Below are positions 4,865 to 8,715 of a stretch of 8,715 nucleotides of DNA, in pieces. A model generated the notes under the pieces. The model made no database searches and was not told where the DNA came from. It saw only the letters and a list, made by a program, of their open reading frames with translations. The stretch is from Phormidesmis priestleyi (GTDB lineage Bacteria; Cyanobacteriota; Cyanobacteriia; Phormidesmidales; Phormidesmidaceae), in contig QBMP01000025.1 in assembly GCA_003242115.1 (NCBI GenBank), positions 2,156 to 10,870 on the forward strand, in the 5' to 3' direction. The position numbers were made by a program, and so were the translations under genes. Position 1 is the first letter of the stretch; each line of letters starts with the position of its first letter.

Positions 4865-5923
4865 ATGCGTGCTTCAAAACGTCTTTTTTACCTTGTGCTG
4901 CTAGCGTTAGCCGCTGGCGCAGCCACCCAAAGCTGGCTGTGGTGGAGCTGGGCTACCGCGCCCGTGCTGGCAAAAGAAGGCAAACAAGCAGAAGATAGCT
5001 TCGTTCAGATTCAGATTCCGGCAGGGACAGGCGCTAATCAAATCGGGCATGATTTAGAAGCCGCTGGCTTGATTCGCTCAACAACCGCCTGGAAGCTGTA
5101 CAGCAAATTGAAGGCGAGAGGCTCAGAGGGTGGTTTTCAGGCCGGTAGCTATCTGATTTCGCCGACTCAGAGCCTTGCTGAAATTTCCAGCACCATCTGG
5201 AATGGCGAGGTGGTGCAGACGAGCTTTACGATTCCGGAAGGCTGGAACCGCACTCAAATGGCTGAGCGATTTGAGGAGAAAGGATTGACGACTGCCGCTG
5301 AGTTTTTGGCTGCGACTGAGAAGATTCCTTACGAGCGCTTTCCCTGGCTGCCTAAAGATATTCCGCATGTAGAAGGTTTTTTGTACCCGGACACCTACCA
5401 AATAGACTCAGGCAAAATCAGCGCCGAGGAGCTAGTTGATCTCATGCTTCAGCGCTTTGAGCAGGTGGCGCTGCCAGTTTATAACGATCAGCCTAGTGAC
5501 TATAGCTTGCTGGAGTGGGTGACCTTATCTAGCCTTGTGGAAAAAGAAGCCGTTGTCACCGATGAGCGCGATTTGATTGCGAGTGTGTTTGCGCGTCGGT
5601 TGGAAGATGGCATGACGCTGGGCTCTGATCCAACGGTGGAGTATGGGCTAGGAATTGTGCAGACGCCTGAAAATCCGCTGACGCTCGATCAGGTGCGCAC
5701 GCCAAATGAATACAACACCTATATCAATCCGGGGCTAACGCCAACACCGATTGCCAGCCCTGGATTGGCAAGTCTTAAAGCGTCACTTGATCCGGCCCCG
5801 ACTGAGTTTTTATATTTTGTGGCGCGCTATGATGGCACTCACGTTTTTAGCCGGACGCTAGCTGATCATGAAGAAGCTCAGGCACAAATTCGCGATCGCA
5901 TCGACGCCACACCCACCCAATAG
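4865..5923 (+). CDS. mltG: Endolytic transglycosylase MltG (YceG-like)
   Basis: The product is 352 residues, the usual length. MltG cuts nascent glycan strands at the inner membrane and sets their length. A basic start (Arg2, Lys5, Arg6) and a hydrophobic segment (about 7-30, ending rich in Trp) form a single N-in membrane anchor. Residues about 45-115 are the LysM-like subdomain, with IPAGTGANQIGHDLEAAGLI (51-70). The YceG domain follows: FTIPEGW (121-127), VEGFLYPDTYQI (169-180), LSSLVEKEA (221-229) with likely catalytic Glu226, SDPTVEYGLG (254-263), and YNTYINPGLTPTPIASPG (283-300). All key motifs are intact. The start lacks a clear Shine-Dalgarno sequence; an AGG lies over 20 nt upstream inside the hairpin loop. 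The next gene begins 6 nt after the stop, so the two are almost surely co-transcribed. Confidence 0.95.
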   Translation: MRASKRLFYLVLLALAAGAATQSWLWWSWATAPVLAKEGKQAEDSFVQIQIPAGTGANQIGHDLEAAGLIRSTTAWKLYSKLKARGSEGGFQAGSYLISPTQSLAEISSTIWNGEVVQTSFTIPEGWNRTQMAERFEEKGLTTAAEFLAATEKIPYERFPWLPKDIPHVEGFLYPDTYQIDSGKISAEELVDLMLQRFEQVALPVYNDQPSDYSLLEWVTLSSLVEKEAVVTDERDLIASVFARRLEDGMTLGSDPTVEYGLGIVQTPENPLTLDQVRTPNEYNTYINPGLTPTPIASPGLASLKASLDPAPTEFLYFVARYDGTHVFSRTLADHEEAQAQIRDRIDATPTQ

Positions 5924-5929
5924 CACCAT

Positions 5930-6451
5930 ATGACCTGGATTAATTTACTACAGCCTGATCTAATCCTGGGAAAATCCGTCTTGGGAATTACACCACAAGT
6001 GCTGTGCGATCGCAACCTCAAAGCTCTTGTGCTCGATGTCGATGAAACGATTATCCCGATCGGTAAAAAGCAGCTAGATCCAGAAGTTGCCGCTTGGGCC
6101 AAGAGCATTCAGCAGGTAGTGCCGCTCTCATTGGTAAGCAATAACGTTGGCTACGAGCGGATTCGCACCATTGCCGAAGGTATGAACGTACCCTTTATTG
6201 CCAGTGCTGCTAAGCCCTCTCGCAAAAAGCTGCGCAGAGCAGCGACTGAAATGGCGGTGCCGTTTGAGCAGATTGCAATGGTAGGCGATCGCCTCTTCAC
6301 CGACGTGCTAGCAGGTAACCGGGTAGGCTTATTTACGATTTTGGTGCAGCCGATGATAGCCCCCAATTCTAAAGACCCGAAAAATCTGCTGCGTGACGCC
6401 GAATTCTGGATTTCTCGGCAGCTAGGCGTGACCTTAAACGCTCTGCATTAG
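5930..6451 (+). CDS. YqeG-family HAD IIIA-type phosphatase
   Basis: The 173-residue product has all four HAD motifs: LDVDETI (35-41) with nucleophile Asp36 and Asp38, LVSNN (68-72), a Lys95-Pro96 step with a nearby basic run, and VGDRLFTDVLAGN (118-130) with Gly119-Asp120 and Asp125. There is no large cap domain, as in subfamily IIIA. The opening segment LLQPDLILGKSVLGITPQ (6-23) is typical of YqeG proteins in bacteria and plastids. The family includes a mitochondrial phosphatidylglycerophosphate phosphatase (yeast Gep4), so a role in phosphatidylglycerol synthesis, a lipid essential to thylakoids, is possible but unproven here. It begins 6 nt after mltG and ends 39 bp before proB. No Shine-Dalgarno sequence is visible, so translational coupling to mltG is likely. 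Confidence 0.9.
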   Translation: MTWINLLQPDLILGKSVLGITPQVLCDRNLKALVLDVDETIIPIGKKQLDPEVAAWAKSIQQVVPLSLVSNNVGYERIRTIAEGMNVPFIASAAKPSRKKLRRAATEMAVPFEQIAMVGDRLFTDVLAGNRVGLFTILVQPMIAPNSKDPKNLLRDAEFWISRQLGVTLNALH

Positions 6452-6490
6452 TTCATCAAAAAAATCACTCCGCTCATCACTAGGCTCTCC

Positions 6491-7633
6491 ATGCCTCAGC
6501 GCCCTCTTGCCTCCAAAAAAAACGCAAAACCATCCAAAACTCTCGTCATCAAAATTGGCACCTCTAGCCTAACGCGGCCAGACACCGGGAATTTGGCGCT
6601 AGCCACGATTGCCCGACTGGTAGAAACTCTCTGTCAGCTTCAGCAGCTTGGGCACAGCGTTGTGCTGGTGTCTTCCGGGGCGGTGGGCGTTGGCTGCGCT
6701 CGGCTCGGCATTACTGAGCGGCCAAAAACCATGTCGCTGAAGCAGGCCGTTGCCGCCGTGGGGCAAGGCCGCCTGATGCGAATATACGACGATTTTTTTT
6801 CATCGCTCAATCAGCCGATTGCTCAGGTATTGCTCACCCGCAGTGATCTGGCGCAGCGATCGCGCTACGTCAACAGCTACCGCACCTTCCGCCAACTGCT
6901 CAGCCTCGGCGTCATTCCTATCGTCAATGAAAACGATACCGTCGCCACCGACGAACTCAAATTTGGCGACAATGACACCCTTTCCGCCCTGGTCGCCAAC
7001 CTGCTGGCCGCCGACTATCTAATCTTGCTCACCGATGTCGATCAGCTTTACTCCGCCGATCCGAGGCAAAATCCAAACGCCGAACCGATTAGCCGAGTCC
7101 CCCGACTCGATCAGCTCGAAGCGAATATTGGCGCGGCGGGCACAAGCTGGGGCACGGGCGGCATGGGCACCAAAATCGAAGCCGCTCGGATTGCCACCAC
7201 AGGCGGCACTCACACCGTCATTACCCAGGGGCAAACCCCCGAAAATATTCTCAAAATCGTTCAGGGCGACTCGATTGGCACCCTATTTGAAGCGAAGGCC
7301 AAGCAGCCTACCGCTCGCAAACGCTGGATTGCTGGGAATCTGGTTCCCGCTGGCAGGCTCTATTTGGATTCAGGGGCAGCTAAGGCAATTCGCGCTGACG
7401 GCAAATCTTTATTGCCCGCAGGCATTATCGAAGTCGAAGGCGAATTTATCGAGCAGGATGCCGTGCTGCTGTGTGATGCCGATGGCCAAGAAATTGCCAG
7501 AGGATTAGTCAACTACAGCGATCAGGATCTGCGCAAAATCTGCGGCCATCACTCTGCTAACATCGCTCAACTGCTGGGCTACGAAGGTGCAGAAACCGTC
7601 ATTCATCGGGATAATTTGGTACTTAGCCCTTAA
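6491..7633 (+). CDS. proB: Glutamate 5-kinase with C-terminal PUA domain
   Basis: ProB phosphorylates L-glutamate with ATP to gamma-glutamyl phosphate, the first and proline-inhibited step of proline synthesis in the cytoplasm. The 380-residue product has the amino-acid kinase domain at about 17-265: VIKIGTSSL (19-27) with Lys21, [11 protein letters not shown] (58-68), IVNENDTV (144-151), [10 protein letters not shown] (157-166), LLTDVDQLY (179-187) and [12 protein letters not shown] (221-232). The PUA domain covers about 279-372. This is the full two-domain form, as in E. coli. No proA lies next to it. An AGG at 6482-6484 lies 6 nt before the ATG and supports the start; the first 16 residues are basic and less conserved. 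The 39-bp gap after the YqeG-type gene suggests one transcript with mltG. Confidence 0.96.
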   Translation: MPQRPLASKKNAKPSKTLVIKIGTSSLTRPDTGNLALATIARLVETLCQLQQLGHSVVLVSSGAVGVGCARLGITERPKTMSLKQAVAAVGQGRLMRIYDDFFSSLNQPIAQVLLTRSDLAQRSRYVNSYRTFRQLLSLGVIPIVNENDTVATDELKFGDNDTLSALVANLLAADYLILLTDVDQLYSADPRQNPNAEPISRVPRLDQLEANIGAAGTSWGTGGMGTKIEAARIATTGGTHTVITQGQTPENILKIVQGDSIGTLFEAKAKQPTARKRWIAGNLVPAGRLYLDSGAAKAIRADGKSLLPAGIIEVEGEFIEQDAVLLCDADGQEIARGLVNYSDQDLRKICGHHSANIAQLLGYEGAETVIHRDNLVLSP

Positions 7634-7767
7634 CCTCTGCTTCAAACTATCTTCTTATAAACTGCCTGCTTCTTTAAGCTGATGCCTTCAGATCGTTTGG
7701 CGCTATCTTTTTGAGGCTATCTTCTTTAAGCTATCAGTACTTCAACACTTCTTGCTTCAACGTAGCT
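7634..7767 (+). repeat. proB-galE spacer with short degenerate direct repeats
   Basis: CTTCTTTAAGCT occurs twice (7669-7680, 7721-7732). CTATCTT occurs at 7647-7653, 7703-7709 and 7717-7723, and TTCAA-type words recur towards the galE start. GCTATCTTTTT (7702-7712) is also found before mltG (4844-4854). A TATAAA at 7656-7661 resembles a -10 box but has no matching -35. I see no terminator for proB and no ribosome-binding site for galE. Confidence 0.55.
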
Positions 7768-8715
7768 ATGCACAACGATTCTGGCGATAAACCTACGGTA
7801 CTGGTAACGGGCGGCGCAGGCTACATTGGCGCTCACGCCGTGCTAGCACTTGAGGTCGCAGGCTATCAAACGGTGATTTTAGACAGCTTAGAGTATGGTC
7901 ACCAAGAACTCGCGCAGCAGTATCTCAAGGCTGAGCTGATTGTCGGCAATACGAGCGATCGCCCGCTTTTGGATAAGATTTTCACCACCTATAAAGTCGC
8001 GGCTGTCATGCATTTCGCGGCCTACATTGCCGTTGGCGAATCGGTCAGCGAACCGGCCAAGTACTACCGCAACAACGTCTATGGCACGCTGAATTTGCTA
8101 GAAGCGATGATTGCTCACGGCGTCAAACGGCTAGTTTTTTCTTCGACCTGCGCCATCTACGGCCCACCTAAAATCGTCCCCATTCCCGAAGATCATCCGC
8201 AAAACCCGATCAGCCCCTACGCTACTAGCAAGCTAATGGTCGAGAAAATGCTGCTCGATTTTCAAGCGGCCTACGGCTTACAGTCGGTTTGCTTTCGTTA
8301 TTTCAATGCCGCAGGCGCAGATCCATCTGGCCGACTCGGCGAAGATCACAACCCTGAAACGCATTTGATTCCCCTGGTGCTGCTAACGGCCTTGGGCCAG
8401 CGCCAGTCGATTTCTATTTTTGGCAGCGATTACGACACTCGTGACGGCACCTGCATTCGCGACTACATCCACGTTTCTGACTTAGCCGATGCCCACGTTA
8501 AGGGCGCGGAATATTTGCTCGCAGGTGGCGAGACGTCCTTTTTTAACTTGGGTAATGGCAGCGGCTTTACGGTTAAGGAGGTAATTGAAACAGCGCGTCA
8601 GGTGACCGGCAAAGAAATTGTGGCGGTAATGTGCGATCGCCGCCCAGGCGATCCGCCCAGTTTGGTCGGAACTAGCGAACGAGCCCAGCAAACCCTCAAC
8701 TGGAAACCTCAATAC
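7768..8715 (+). CDS. galE: UDP-glucose 4-epimerase, C-terminus cut by window edge
   Basis: GalE interconverts UDP-glucose and UDP-galactose with bound NAD, feeding cell-envelope polysaccharide and glycolipid synthesis. The frame is open from ATG 7768 to the right edge (316 residues; the family is about 330-350, so only the end is missing). Seen: the Rossmann motif TGGAGYIG (14-21), HFAAYIAVGES (82-92), FSSTCAIYG (124-132) with Thr127 at the usual active-site Ser/Thr, PYATSK (150-155) with the catalytic pair Tyr151 and Lys155, RYFNAAGADPSG (177-188), and RDGTCIRDYIHVSDLA (225-240), a GalE signature. At the position of E. coli Tyr299 this protein appears to have Leu299, as in non-enterobacterial forms. 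No Shine-Dalgarno sequence precedes the ATG, but the start fits the Rossmann fold. The 134-bp gap upstream suggests it may have its own promoter. Confidence 0.95.
   Translation, partial: MHNDSGDKPTVLVTGGAGYIGAHAVLALEVAGYQTVILDSLEYGHQELAQQYLKAELIVGNTSDRPLLDKIFTTYKVAAVMHFAAYIAVGESVSEPAKYYRNNVYGTLNLLEAMIAHGVKRLVFSSTCAIYGPPKIVPIPEDHPQNPISPYATSKLMVEKMLLDFQAAYGLQSVCFRYFNAAGADPSGRLGEDHNPETHLIPLVLLTALGQRQSISIFGSDYDTRDGTCIRDYIHVSDLADAHVKGAEYLLAGGETSFFNLGNGSGFTVKEVIETARQVTGKEIVAVMCDRRPGDPPSLVGTSERAQQTLNWKPQY

Larger units (their letters stand above)
547..8640. repeat. Ten dispersed HIP1 core palindromes GCGATCGC
   Basis: Exact GCGATCGC starts at 547, 2579, 3637, 4664, 5892, 6006, 6285, 6856, 7955 and 8633. 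All ten lie inside coding sequence, and those at 2579 and 6285 are the full 10-bp GGCGATCGCC. HIP1 is an established hallmark of many cyanobacterial genomes. The span given covers the first to last copy, not a continuous element. Confidence 0.95.

Noticed and set aside
7035..7508. 157-codon plus-strand frame inside proB
   Set aside because: It overlaps the well-conserved kinase and PUA domains of proB in another frame and its translation resembles no family I know.
1..8715. Mobile element, phage, CRISPR array, toxin-antitoxin or defence system
   Set aside because: No transposase, integrase, terminal inverted repeats, spaced CRISPR-like repeats or matching gene pairs were seen; all large frames are explained by chromosomal genes.

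Overview
The window reads as ordinary cyanobacterial chromosome. Ten exact copies of the palindrome GCGATCGC (core of the cyanobacterial HIP1 repeat) lie in 8.7 kb, against roughly 0.13 expected by chance at equal base frequencies. The gene set and order (ruvX, a DUF1292/DUF3727-type acidic protein, mltG, a YqeG-type HAD phosphatase, proB) match what I know of cyanobacterial genomes. Base composition looks uniform and moderate in GC, and no gene looks foreign. A filamentous or Leptolyngbya-like lineage is plausible but cannot be proven from this window.

Layout: positions 1-650 (minus strand) hold the N-terminal half of a MidA/NDUFAF7-type SAM methyltransferase, cut by the left edge. A 284-bp divergent intergenic region (651-934) with two short tandem repeats and a small palindrome separates it from a plus-strand run that fills the rest of the window. 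That run is: a membrane-anchored protein with a CofE (F420-0:gamma-glutamyl ligase)-like C-terminal domain (935-2101); a long GNAT-family protein with a repeat-bearing insertion (2143-3513); ruvX (3582-4061); a DUF1292/DUF3727 protein (4113-4706); a 158-bp spacer with a four-copy 15-bp minisatellite and a hairpin followed by a T-run; mltG (4865-5923); a yqeG-like HAD phosphatase (5930-6451); proB (6491-7633); a 134-bp spacer with short degenerate repeats; and galE (7768 to the right edge, C-terminus missing).

Functionally this is housekeeping: Holliday-junction resolution or RNA processing (RuvX), peptidoglycan strand termination (MltG), the first step of proline synthesis (ProB), and UDP-sugar supply for envelope polysaccharides (GalE). 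Four proteins have unclear exact roles (MidA-like, CofE-like, GNAT-like, DUF3727). Short gaps (6-68 bp) suggest two co-transcribed blocks, 935-4706 and 4865-7633, divided by the minisatellite/hairpin spacer.

I found no phage, transposon, CRISPR array, tRNA, rRNA or defence system, and nothing I would call a new multi-gene system. The most interesting signals are the CofE-like domain in a lineage not known for the full F420 pathway, the insertion in the acetyl-CoA loop region of the GNAT protein, and a repeated pattern of short tandem duplications (10-15 bp units), in-frame where they fall in genes.
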